Source: Bubalus kerabau (Eukaryota > Chordata > Mammalia > Artiodactyla > Bovidae). Taken from it: a DNA stretch of 64,000 nucleotides. Below are positions 30,201 through 43,859 of this stretch, piece after piece; positions within the stretch are counted from its first letter, which is position 1, and every line of letters begins with the position of its first letter. The stretch is from the NCBI RefSeq assembly GCF_029407905.1, contig NC_073627.1, positions 126,245,697 to 126,309,696 of the forward strand, in the 5' to 3' direction. The position numbers and the translations under genes are program-made. The notes below the pieces were generated by a model, which worked only from the letters and a program-made list of their open reading frames with translations, was not told the origin of the DNA and did no database searches.

Positions 30201-33200
30201 GTTTTTAAATGAAAATAGCTTTTTATAAGAAGGTTATTATGTATATAATTACATACAAATGATATATAAATATTTTTAAAGTCAAGAATGTCTGTAGAAG
30301 TCAGCAAAGGGATAAATCCTTGAGCTCATAAAAATGATCTAGAACAGCAAATAAATAGTGGTTTAAGATACTCTTTTGGAAGACATTACATTACTCGAGA
30401 ATAAATTCTAGTTCTGCATATAAATATTACTTGTTTTCTCAATAGTGCTATTAAAATTTCTTTAAAACATTTATTTACTTATTAGTAAATAAATTGAAAA
30501 TAGCTTTATTGGGTTTTTTCTGTTTAAAAAAATTATCTGTGCTTATAATAAGAAATTCAAACAATATAGAAATGTATGAAGAAGAAAGTTAAAAATGATT
30601 TAGTCTCATTTAGATAACCAGTGTCAAATTTGGGAGTATTTTACTGTGAAGAAGGCTGAGCACTGAAGAATTGATGCTTTTGAACTGTGGTGTTGGAGAA
30701 GACTCTTGAGAGTCCCTTGGACTGCAAGGAGATCCAACCAGTCCATTCTGAAGGAGATCAGCCCTGGGATTTCTTTGGAAGGAATGATGCTAAAGCTGAA
30801 ACTCCAGTACTTTAGCCACCTCATGTGAAGAGTTGACTCATTGGAAAAGACTCTGATGCTGGGAGGGATTGGGGGCAAGAGGAGAAGGGGACGACAGAGG
30901 ATGAGATGGCTGGATGGCATCACTGACTCAATGGACATGAGTCTGAGTGAACTCCGGGAGTTGGTGATGGACAGGGAGGCCTGGCGTGCTGTGATTCATG
31001 GGGTCACAAAGAGTCAGACATGACTGAGCGACTGATCTGATCTGATCTGATCTTTTCAGATACTTTTCATGTGTATATATACACACATATACATCTAGGT
31101 CTGATAGGTAGGTAAGTAGGAAGGAAGGATGGATGGATCACAACATCCATGCTATTTTCAGCCTCTTTTTATTCATCAGACACAGTATATATTGTGGCCC
31201 TCCTTCCATGTCCGTATATTTAGGTATATTTATGTCTACATCTATATCATTCTGAATGACTGTCGTATCCAGCTATATCGATATATCTTTTATTTTTAAT
31301 TGGAGGCTAATTACTTTACAATATTGTATTGGTTTTGCCATACATTGACATGAATCCGCTACGGGTGTACATGTGTTCCCCATCCTGAACCCCCTCCCAC
31401 CTCCCTGCCCATCGCATCCCTCTGGGTCATCCCAGTGCACCAGCCCTGAGCATCCTGTATCATGCATTGAATCTGGACTGGCGATTCATTTCACATATGA
31501 TAATATACATGTTTCAATGCCATTCCCCCAAACCATCCCACCCCCGCCTTCTCCCACAGAGTCCAAAAGACTGTTCTATACATATGTGTCTCTTTTTCTG
31601 TCTCACATACAGGGTTTTCATTACCATCTTTCTAAATTCCATATATGTGCATTAGTATACTGTATTGGTGTTTTTCTTTCTGGCTTACTTCACTCTGTAT
31701 AATAGGCTTCAGTTTCATCCACCTCATTAGAACTGATTCAAATGTATTCTTTTTAATGGCTGAGTAATACTCCATTGTGTATATGTACCACAGCTTTCTT
31801 ATCCATTCGTCTGTTGTTGGACATCTAGGTTGCTTCCATGTCCTGGCTATTATAAACAGTGCTGCGATGAACATTGGGGTACACGTGTCTCTTTCACTTG
31901 TGGTTTCCTTGGTGTGTATGCCCAGCAGCAGGACTGCTGGGTCATATGGCAGTTCTATTTCCAGTGTTTTAAGGAATCTCCACACTGTTTTCCATAGTGG
32001 CTGTACTAGTTTGCATTCCCACCAACAGTGTAAGAGGGTTCCTTTTCTCCACACCCTCTCCAGCATTTTATTGCTTGTAGACTTTTGGATTGCAGCCATT
32101 CTGACTGGCGTGAAATGGTACCTCATTGTGGTTTTGATTTGCATTTCTCTAATAATGAGTGACGTTGAGCATCTCTTCATGTGTTTGTTAGCCATCTGTA
32201 TGTCTTCTTTGGAGAAATGTCTGTTTAGTTCTTTGGCCCATTTTTTGATTGGGTTGTTTATTTTTCTGGAATTGAGCTGCAGGAGTTGCTTGTATATTTT
32301 TGAGATTAATTCTTTGTCAGTTGCTTCGTTTGCTATTATTTTCTCCCATTCTGAAGGCTGTCTTTTCACCTTGCTTATAGTTTCCTTTGTTGTGCAAAAG
32401 CTTTTAATTTTAGTTAGGTCCCATTTGTTTATTTTTGCTTTTTTTTCCAATATTCTGGGAGGTGGGTCATAGAGAATCCTGCTGTGATTTATGTCGGAGA
32501 GTGTTTTGCCTATGTTCTCCTCTAGGAGTTTTACAGTTTCTGGTCTTACGTTTAGATCTTTAATCCATTTTGAGTTTATTTTTGTGTACGGTGTTAGAAA
32601 GTCTTCTAGTTTTTCTTTTACAAGTGGTTGACCAGTTTTCCCAGCACCACTTGTTAAAGAGATTATCTTTTCTCCACTGTATATTCTTGCCTCCTTTGTC
32701 GAAGATAAGGTGTCCATAGGTGCATGGATTTATCTCTGGGCTTTCTATTTTGTTCCATTGATCTATATTTCTGTCTTTGTGCCAGTACCATACTGTCTTG
32801 ATGACTGTGGCTTTGTAGTAGAGCCTGAAGTTAGGCAGGTTGATTCCTCCAGTTCCATTCTTCTTTCTCAAGATTGCTTTGGCTATTCGAGGTTTTTTGT
32901 ATTTCCATACAAATTGTGAAATTATTTGTTCTAGTTTTTGTTTATTATTTGTCTATTATTTGTTCTGTGAAAAATACTGTTGGTAGCTTGATAGGGATTG
33001 TATTGAATCTATAGATTGCTTTGGGTAGTGTACTTATTTTCACTATATTGATTCTTCTGATACAAGAACACGGTATATTTCTCCATCTATTTGTGTCCTC
33101 TCTGATTTCTTTCACCAGTGTTTTATAGTTTTCTATATATAGGCCTTTTGTTTCTTTAGGTAGATATATTCCTAAGTATTTTATTCTTTTCATTGCAATG

Positions 33201-36200
33201 GTGAATGGAATTGTTTCCTTAATTTCTCTTTCTGTTTTCTCATTGTTAGTGTATAGGAATGCAAGGGATTTCTGTGTGTTGATTTTATATCCTGCAACTT
33301 TACTATATTCATTGATTAGCTCTAGTAATTTTCTGGTGGAGTCTTTAGGGTTTTCTATGTAGAGGATCATGTCATCTGCAAACAGTGAGAGTTTTACTTC
33401 TTTTCCAATCTGGATTCCTATTATTTCTTTTTCTGCTCTGATTGCTGTGGCCAAAAGTTCCAAAACTATGTTGAATAGTAGTGGTGAGAGTGGGCACCCT
33501 TGTCTTGTTCCTGACTTTAGGGGAAATGCTTTCAATTTTTCACCACTGAGGTATATCGATGCATCTTAATTGATGTAGCCAATCTCCTGTTTTTATTCTG
33601 CTGTCTTTTGCTATTATAAATAGCATTATGATAAGCACCCAGGTATATACATTTTTGTCCCCTCTTCTGATAATTATTTCCCTAGAATAAAGTCCTGTAA
33701 GTAAAATTAGTTGCTGAAAGGGTGGCTAGATTTTTAATGCCTTTAATAGTGCCATATTGCTCTCTGGATCAGATCAGATCAGTCAGATCAGTCACTCAGT
33801 CGTGTCCGACTCTTTGCGACCCCATGAATCGCAGCATGCCAGGCCTCCCTGTCCATCACCAACTCCCGGAGTTCACTGAGACTCACATCCATTGAGTCAG
33901 TGATGCCATCCAGCCATCTCATCCTCTGTTGTCCCCTTCTCCTCTTGCCCCCAATCCCTCCCAGCATCAGAGTCTTTTCCAATGAGTCAATTCTTCACAT
34001 GAGGTAGCCAAAGTACTGGAGTTTCAGCTTTAGCATCATTCCTTCCAAAGAAATCCCAGGGCTGATCTCCTTCAGAATGGACTGGTTGGATCTCCTTGCA
34101 GTCCAAGGGACTCTCAAGAGTCTTCTCCAACACCACAGTTCAAAAGCATCAATTCTTCAGTGCTCAGCCTTCTTCACAGTCCAACTCTCACATCCATACA
34201 TGATCACAGGAAAAACCATACCCTTGACTAGACGGACCTTTGTTGGCAAAGTAATGTCTCTGCTTTTGAATATGCTATCTAGTTTGGTCATAACTTTCCT
34301 TCCAAGGAGTAAGCGTCTTTTAATTTCATGGCTGCAATCACCATCTGGAGTCATTTTGGAGCCCAGAAAAATAAAGTCTGACACTGTTTCCAGTGTTTCC
34401 CCATCTATTTCCCATGAAGTGATGGGACCGGATGCCATGATCTTCATTTTCTGAATGTTGAGCTTTAAGCCAACTTTTTCACTTTCCACTTTCACTTTCA
34501 TCAAGAGGCTTTTTAGTTCCTCTTCACTTTCTGCCATAAGGATGGTGTCATCTGCATATCTGAGGTTATCGATATTTCTCCCGGCAGTCTTGATTCCAGC
34601 TTGTGTTTCTTCCAGTCCAGCGTTTCTCATGATGTACTCTGCATATAAGTTAAATAAACAGGGTGACAATGTACAGCCTTGACGTACTCCTTTTCCTATT
34701 TGGAACCATTCTGTTGTTCCATGTCCAGTTCTAACTGTTGCTTCCTGACCTGTATACAGGTTTCTCAAGAAGCAGATCAGGTGGTCAGGTATTCTCATCT
34801 CTTTCAGAATTTTCCACAGTTTATTGTGATCCACACAGTCAAAGGCTTTGGCATAGTCAATAAAGCAGAAATAGATGTTTTTCTGGAACTCTCTTGCTTT
34901 TTCCATGATCCAACGGATATTGGCAATTTGATCTCTGGTTCTTCTGCCTTTTCTAAAACCAGCTTGAACATCAGGAAGTTCACGGTTCACATATTAATCC
35001 CACCAAAAATATAGGAAAATTCCTCTTTTATCATGTCCTTGTCAGTACTAGGTATTAATATTTCAATCTTATAAATTTAATTGGTGAAAATTATATCTCA
35101 TTTAATTTACCTTTATTTGATTACTAATCAGATTGAATTATTTTTATATACTTAGTTTCTTTCCTCTTCCTAATCACTTTATTGCCTATATATTGTTATT
35201 TTATGAATTGCATGTTCATATTCTTTGGGGGTTTTTTTTCTTATTTCCAAGGGGTCTTTATATAGTAAAAATATCAACTTTTCCTTTGGTATATATATTA
35301 TAATTATTTTTTCCATTTTTGTATTTTGTTTATAAATTTTTGTTTAGAAGTATTTAATTTATGTAACCAGTTCTATCAATCTTTTTCTTTTATAACTTCA
35401 GGATTGTGACATATTCAAAAGTCCTAACCCACACAATTGTAAAAATATTTTCCTTTTCATTCTTCCTGTCTCAGGCTGGTTCATTTTTACTATTTTTTTC
35501 CATTATTGGATCTTGGCTTTTGTTTATGAATTTGAGTTAAACCTTCTTTCATAAGGCTTCTTTCATTACATTCGGGGTACTCTTCACCTATCCTTTTCCT
35601 ATCAGAACCAATTCCAAACCCTTAGCCACTTCATTTACATACTGAACAGCTAACTCCAACTCCCAACTAATGCCTCACTCTATCCATCCAGAGAGATTGG
35701 AAATGGGAAATAAAATCAGTATTTGCCTTCAATCCTCTGGCAGGGACTCTGCTAATGACCTTGACAAAATCAACAAAGATTGCTTCTACGGAGTAAACTG
35801 TTACCCTGGAGCATCCTTTCTCTTCCTCTTCCTTTCACTACTGTGTGACCATAACACATTTTCCACTGGATCAATGGAATCTTTTCCTAAAAATGCTTTC
35901 TTCTTCCTACCTTGAATGAAAGATAACTTTCCCTGAGAATATTCCTTTTCCTCCATCTCTCACACTCAGCATACCAAAATCCCAAAGATATTTTCCTCAT
36001 TATCCTGTGCCACTTTTTTTTCTTTTGGCTGCACTGGGTCTTCATTGTAGTGCATGAACCTCTTTTCTTGCAGTGCACAGGCTCTAAATGTGTGGGCTCA
36101 GTAGTTGTGGTGTACAGGCTTCTCTAGTTGCAACATACAGGCTGTTGCCTGGCAGCATATCTTAGTTCCCCAACCAGGCCTCAAACCTGGGTCCCCTGAA

Positions 36201-39200
36201 TTAGAAAGTGGATTCTTACCCACTGGACCACCAGGGACATTCTTTTCTGTGCCACTTTTAAACTATTACTTTTTTCCCCTCATATAATCTTTCTTCCTGT
36301 GATGCAGTGTATTTTGATGCCTTCTGGCTATTCTCCTTTCTCTTCCTTTCGTTGACATTTACAGATCTCCTGGCTTCTCCACTTCATCCTGAGGACTTTG
36401 AAACTTTTTCATGTTTTCCCTCTCTGCCCAATCCCTGCTGTCATCTTGGTGGTATTGGTTTCTTTATGGGTGATCTAGCACCATAGATGCTTTCAGGTGT
36501 CTGAAAGAATTTATCTTTCAGATTACTTCTTGGACTCAAAAAAAAAAATCTGTATCATCCATTTCTGGGTCATCATGTCACCATCCAGAATTGTACTATG
36601 AAATTGTAAACTCCCTTGTCATGATCTCTGGTCACAAACCTTATTCCTCCAGTTTTCTTCATAGTTGACTTCTAGTATACCTGCTTTCTTATCCTAGGAA
36701 GATTTACAAACTCTCTGTTCTCCTTTTTCTCCAATATGTCAATCCCTTGTGACTTTACTTCCTTTCCCCCGATCTGTACCCAAGATCATGAGCATCTTCA
36801 ACACCTCCCTTTTTTTCCCCTCTTTGATCTCCCAATAAATCTCAATCTTGAATTAATCAAGCCATCTACCCTTCTCTGTTTCTAATCTCAGAATGCCAAG
36901 TACTTTTTGGAGATCACAAATTCAGAGATTCCAACTTCTTTTGGGTTTCCAGTGCCTCTTGGATAATTTTTTAATTTATTTATGGTCAGTTTAATTCTTA
37001 ATTCTTTTTATTAGCTATTCCCAAATTCACCACCCCCAGGCCTTCTACCACATCTCACTCCCTTCTCCCCCAGGGCTCTATTATTGTACCTCTTTTCCCA
37101 TCTTTATAGTATCATGTTTTTACTGACCTTACTGCCTACTTACTAATGAACTCCAAATCCACGTATCCAGGAACGCTTTTTATCTCCCTCCCCTTTCATG
37201 ACCAAGGCTAAATATATCCTATAAAAACTATCTATAGCTGTGTCACAGCATCTCAAAGAGCTTCCTCGATTCATTACTGCATCATCTACCCTCCATTCTA
37301 AGTTCATTTCCTCTTATCTGATATCCCCGGTTTCCATCCTTTTGTCTGGGACTTGGATTTGCCATTCAGTCTTATTCAACTGGATGTTTGACTTCCAATT
37401 TCAGAGTAATTCATGAATAATACCTCTCAGATCATGCTGTACTGCGGCTCCAAACCAGCCCTGCCCCAGTCCCATACCCAGCTAGGTCCAGTGTTCTCAA
37501 ACATTACTTGTCTGGAACAGGAGATTAGAAACTAGCTCAGATCTCTTACCTGAGCTTCAAAACTATACATACCTGCTTTTGTTACTACCTGTATGCCCTT
37601 CAGGTATCCCCAGGTCAATTTGTCAAAAACATTTTCAAACCATGCCCTGAATTTAATATTAATTTTGTCACTACTTCATGACTTCTCTTATGAATTACTG
37701 TGTGGCCTACTAACTGGTCTCCCAGCCTCCTGTCTTGCTACTTCCAATATATTCTTCATGGTGCTACCAGAGGACTATCTGATCATATGACTCTTGGCAG
37801 AAAATTGCTGTGGTTCCCTATTGCATATAATATGATAATGCAGGATCTGCCTCATATCTACCTCTCCAACTTCTCTCTCATCACTCACCAGCTTCTAGTC
37901 TCAAAGAATGTACTAGTACAAGAGCCCAGTTCTAGAAAAGCTTCAGAGGATGCTATATAATGAGTTATCTTAAATTACTGAACCCACAAACTTATCAGAA
38001 CTCGCAATTCTGTGGTTGGCCAGGTCTAGAACTTGGCTTTGGATCTGACCATACTCTCTCACTATCATGACAAAAAACTCTCTAGATGGGACATAGAAAA
38101 GAGCCAGTATAGCCCACTGCAGACTACTGTTTCCCCAACTTAGCACCAAGCAGGACAATTGTGTCTGTAGTTGACACATTGGAGCCCAGCCCAGTTCTGG
38201 TGTAATAGCACCACAACTACGAAAAACTGGTTATATATCCTTGAGAGTTCTGGTATGGCCTGGTGAAGTCTGTTAACAACACTGCACTCCAGGGTAGGCA
38301 TAAGAGAGTCTTGGGACCAAACTGAGCCAGAAAAGAATGTTTACCCAAGGTGGCTACCAGCAGCCTACCTGAAATGAATGACAGTCAACATTTAAAGGAG
38401 CCAAGCCCATAGCCAGGAAAATGGTAGTGAATATTAGGTCTAAAGATTGAGGCAAGATCAATAACCTTGAGGACTAGAGGCAGGAAGGAATCAGGGGTGC
38501 TGATGGGTCAAATAAAATGGTTCAAAATTAAGTCTGTGAATAAGAAGTCTATACTGAAGCCTCCTTGCTATACATCCTTGGCTCTATCTTGTAATATCCC
38601 TCTCTAGCCCTCTTGTGGGCTAAAATAGGAATAGTGCAACACAAGGGTATCATTGTACCTTACTCCTTCCCTCCCCAGCTCCCCAAATCAGGTAGAGGAC
38701 AGCTAGAGACAGGACTTAACCATTTACTCATAGGGAACAGTTACCCTCTTGTATCCTCAGGTTTGATTTGTCATGGATTTGGGACTTGGAAGAATAGAGC
38801 CTGAAGATGCCCATTGATCATTTAGGACAGCTGGAGTTGAAAGGGGGCAAGAAGGGTCTGCCAGGAAGTGCTCAGCTTCTCTCCTGTGTGATGGATCTTT
38901 TCTGAGTGAATGGATGGTCCAGGTCAGAGTACAAAGGCCTCAGAAACCAGCATAGGATCTCTCTCACTTATCTTGCTTTTCTTTTCCCATCCTCCTGAGA
39001 GTTCTCATCACATTCCAGAAATTGCCCCTAAATCAGTTGACCTTCTATAAAGTATCAAGCTGCTGTTGAGAAGTTCATTCTGGCTTATGTGTTCCAGAAA
39101 AGAGAAAAGGTTGACTTCTCCTACAACAAACTGGCCGATCCTAAGTTTTCATTTTATGACAAGACTTTGGTCGAAGCGGTGAAAAGGGGAGATCGCTGGG

Positions 39201-42200
39201 TACATTTGTTTTTCCTGTCACTCTCACTGTGTCATACCGTGATATCAGAAGAGAAAGTAGAAGGTGAGTAATCATGAGGCCGCATTGAGAATATGTCGAG
39301 TCTAGGCTGATTTGGGGGTGGGGGTTGATATCGTTTGTAATGGCTTAATCTAAGAAAGAACTTTTTAATAGGGAGAGTTGTCCAGCAATGGGATGGATAG
39401 TCAAGATAAGTAGTGAGCTCCTAGTCCCTGGATATATTCAAGTAGAAAACAACCTCTTGATCTTAAAGAAGATTCAGTCATTGGATAGGGGTCAAACTTG
39501 GTGCTATCTAGGGAACTTGAGATTCTCTAATGTTCTGTCACAGAGTTTGTCTAATTTATTGCCAAGATCAACCCCACTACCTCTGACAAGACTTCCTAAA
39601 GGATGAGTTGTCATCCTCTTGTTGCTTCACAATTTAAAGGTATCCCCATATACCCTAATTTCTTCAGTCACCAAATACAACAATGTCATCCATGAATTTA
39701 TTGAAATCTTTTTTAGAAATAATGAGAAATTACTGATTTTAAATTAAAAAGACTTTTTTCCTTAACAAACAAGAATTTAGGCAGCAAAGTAAATCACATC
39801 TTTTAAAGTCAATATAATTGACTTAATAGAATACTACCATGAGTAATACCTTATATTTTTACATCACTTTATAATTTTACAAGTTGCTTTCATTTATTTT
39901 ACCTCCCGCAGTCTTCATGACGGCCCTCTGCAGAATAAGAAGAATGACCCTTGTTTTATAGTGAAGTAAGCTGAAGCTAAAAGAAATTAAGTGACTTGAC
40001 TAAAGTCCTATAGCTAAGAAAGGCAAAAATGGGATAAGAACCCAAATCTCGTGTCATCTGGTCCCATAAGCTCCCACCCCACCAAGGCCTCTCCAGATCT
40101 GACATTCCAGTAAATTGCTATGACTTGAAGCATATTTGGACTTACCTTTGTTTACTTCCTTGAGTGACAAAGTAGGAAACACACAAGAAAATAGTCTTAT
40201 TATCCCATGGACACATTGTATGTCTGACCTAAAATTATACTGCTTCATCTACATCATTCCCAAATATAATATTCTGGTGGTGCATAATTGTTTTTCAAAA
40301 TTAAATTGGCCTTCAAAAGAGAAATAATCCAAAATATAGCTCAGGTTATGGGGGTATCCTAAAAGAAGAGTTCCAGAAATGTCTTGAGTAATAACAGGTT
40401 GAAAGATTGATTCAACAGAGTAAGTCATTTAGCTTCCCAGGATGAGAGTTTCAAAGGCAACAATACTCATTAATATATATTTTTTAATTGTTTACTAAAC
40501 CATCAATCTGTAGCAGTGTTCATCAAAGTGTAGCCAGTCTTATGCAGGAGCACTTTACGTAGACCTATCTGCATGAGACTCACTCAGGAGATTTGTTAAA
40601 ATTCAATTTCCTGGGCTATCCTCCCAGGTTTTGTGATTCTGGATTCCGTAGTTTGGGTCGGACCCAGGAGCCTTCATTTTTAACAACCTCCTGAGCCACC
40701 TTTACCCTCTAAAGTTGGAAAGTAGCTACCTATGTTTTGTTTGTGTACATGTACTGTGTACCTCTGTAATACTAACTCAGGTCTGTGAAATGAGGTGAAA
40801 ATATTAGAAAGAAAAAAGAAACTGACCATGTTCTGTGCAACCTGGCCTTTTAGGGCCAGACCTATGAGGAAATTTTGAAGAAAGATGCCCCTCCTGGGCT
40901 CCATCTTTATGTCAGCCACTTGGAAGACAGTCTAACTTCTGGGCGGACTTCATCCGCGCATCTCTATGGGCTCTGGCTGCCCTCTTCTCTCCTGCCAGGT
41001 GAGCTGGTTTACCAGGCTCAATCCCCAGATGAAGGTGCCCTGGTCACTGCTGCCAGGAACTTTGGCTTTGTGTTCCGTTCCCGCACGTCTGAGACAATCA
41101 TGGTAGTCGAAATGGGGAAAGCGAGAATCTACCAACTGCTGGCTATCTTGGACTTCAGCAATGTGCGCAAGAGGATGTCAGTTATAGGTGGGTGCCCCTC
41201 CTTGTCAGTCCTCTCCCCTTCTTTGTCTTTCATATACATTCATACATTCATTTTTCTCTTCTGTCTGCACACAAATATTTTCTCTCACCCATATGCCATT
41301 TCCAAGGCACTCTTGCCACAAATATAGACACAGCCATTCCCACTTTCTCTCTCATAATTCTTTATATTTCCTTCTATACACATATATAAGCTTAACAACC
41401 ACATGCTAAGCCCCTTATTTATTGATCCTGGATAGTGACTTGTCAGAACTTTCAAAGCCAAGATAAGAATGGAGAATAAACTCATAAAGCCTGAACTTGG
41501 AATGAGAAATGGGGGTGGACATTATGGGGGAAATTCATACTATCTTGCTCTTAGTTTGGGCCTCAGACTGAAGAAGAAGGTCATTTTTATTCCTTGGTCT
41601 TCACTAGGTATGGGCCTTGGTCTGGAACTTGGACTTGAGAAGCTAAATGTGATTCTGTATCAGTCTTCCATAGGTGATGTTGAACCCATGGAAAAACTGG
41701 TTCCAAAAGATCTCTCACATCTCACCAGCCCTCATCATTCACCCTGTGTGACCACTCATTGAGTGCTTAGCCTCACGTGGTATCAGAAACAAACGTCATG
41801 GGAACAGCCTTCTGCCATCCCTCAGTGGCTCTGACATGTTCTTGTGACAATGGACCCATGTGGTTACTTTGCTTACTTTGCTTATTTTCAGTGAGGACAC
41901 CTGAAAATCGCATACTGCTATTCTGCAAGGGTGCAGACACGATCATCTGTGAGCTCCTTCACCCATCCTATAGATCCCTCAAAGACATAACCATGGACCA
42001 TTTAGATGTAAGTGTTCAGGTTGCGGGGCAGGAGAGCCACAGATGGCTCTGTGTATCTGGATGTGTATCCGCATACGTGTCCCCATGTCAGTGTGTTTCA
42101 GTATGAGGTAGATTGGTGTCTGTGTCTCTCTAATTGATAGAAGAGTAAAAACTACATCCTTCTGTGGGATTCTAGTTGACCACGTTGCCAGCTTCTGCAG

Positions 42201-43818
42201 TGAGGAGTTGAATGGGCCAGGATCCCAGGGGACATGATGAGAATGTGTTGTAGGAACATTTACTACAATCAAGACAGTTCACTCTGTGATTCCTGGCCCA
42301 GTCATGACAGGAACAGACTGCTTTTAGGTATGGAGCAGAAATCACCAGGCCTGGACTGTTTAGGTGACTGTGTGACACCATCTTCTGTTATTTATAGGGT
42401 TAGAATCCCCACGGATGTCTACCTGCTGCACTCCACTTCCACCTTCTGGGATTTGAGATGTAACAGAGAGAATGGCTCCAGTTTGCTAACATTAGAAAGG
42501 AAAACCATATTCATGCTCTCTGAGGTTTCTACCCCTAAACCTGGATATATCAAGGGTTGGAGGGATGGGACAGGGGATGTGATGGGGGAAAAGGCAGATC
42601 AGAGAAGTATTTTAAGGAAGAAATAGTTTGGAGGAAATGCTATTTTATTAGGACATTTTGGTGTGGCCCTACATTAACACATAGTCGGAAATCAGAGAAC
42701 AAATGGCCAATAGGCACATGAAAAGATGTTCAATGTCATAGCCATCAGGGGAAAGCAAATCAAATCACAAGATGCTACTTCACATCACTAAGGTAACTAA
42801 AATCAAACAGATGATCAGACAATAATGAGTACTGCCAAGGATATAGAGAAATTGTACCCTGCACACATTGCTGACGAGAATGTAAAATGGTACAGCCATT
42901 TTGGAAAACAGTCTGGCAATGGCAGCTCCTGAAAAAGTTAAGCACCGAGTTGTCATATGACGCAGCAGTTCCACGCCTAGGTGTATTCCTAAGGGAAATG
43001 AAAACTTACATTCACACAAAAACGTGTACACTAATGCTTATATCAGCATTATTCATACAGAAACCACCCAGATCCCCATCAGTGGATGAATGAGTAAATA
43101 AAATGTGATAAATCTGTACAGTGAATGCTATCCAGTCACAGAAGGGAATGACATACTTAATACATGCTACAATGTGTAGCATGATAAACCTTGAAGACAT
43201 TATGCTAAGTGAAAGAAGCCAGGCACAAAGGGCCAGTATTGTATGATTTCATTTATATGAAATGTACAGAATAGGCAAATCTGCAGAAGAGAAAGTAGAT
43301 TAGTGGTTACCAGGGGCTATAGGAAAAGGGAATGGGAATGACTGCTAATAGGTAACGGGGTTTCATCATCTCAGAGATGACGAAAATGTTTGGGATTAAG
43401 ATAGTAGTGATGATTGCACAACTTTATCAGTATATATACATATAGATACATAGAAAGTGAAAGTTGCTGAGTCGTGTTCAATTCTTTGTAATCCTATGGA
43501 CTATACAGTCCATGGAATTCTCCAGGCCAGAATACTGGAGTAGGTAGCCAACATTCTCTTCTCCAGGGGATTTTCCCTACTCAGGGATCGACCCAGGTCT
43601 CCCACATTGCAGGTGTTTACATATATATACATATACATTATATTATACATAATTGTGTACTTAATTGTATACCTATATATTACACTTAATTGTGTACTTT
43701 AATAGGGTGATTTTTATGGTACATAACATTGTATCTCCAGTTTTTGAAAAAAATCACTGATGTGTCCCTCATAGGACAACTCTCATACTGCTTTCCTGAG
43801 GTCACAGTTTTGTTTCTT

Positions 43819-43859
<41 letters not shown>

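Noticed and set aside
31777..32472. 231-codon open frame on the + strand
   Set aside because: It is the antisense shadow of L1 ORF2 and has no splice or domain support.
40875..40998. Upstream extension of exon e13 as normal coding sequence
   Set aside because: Joining e12 directly to GELVYQ reproduces the family alignment, so the extra residues are intronic.
42234..42626. 130-codon open frame as a separate gene
   Set aside because: It is inside an intron, with no domain, no conserved start context and no splice partner.
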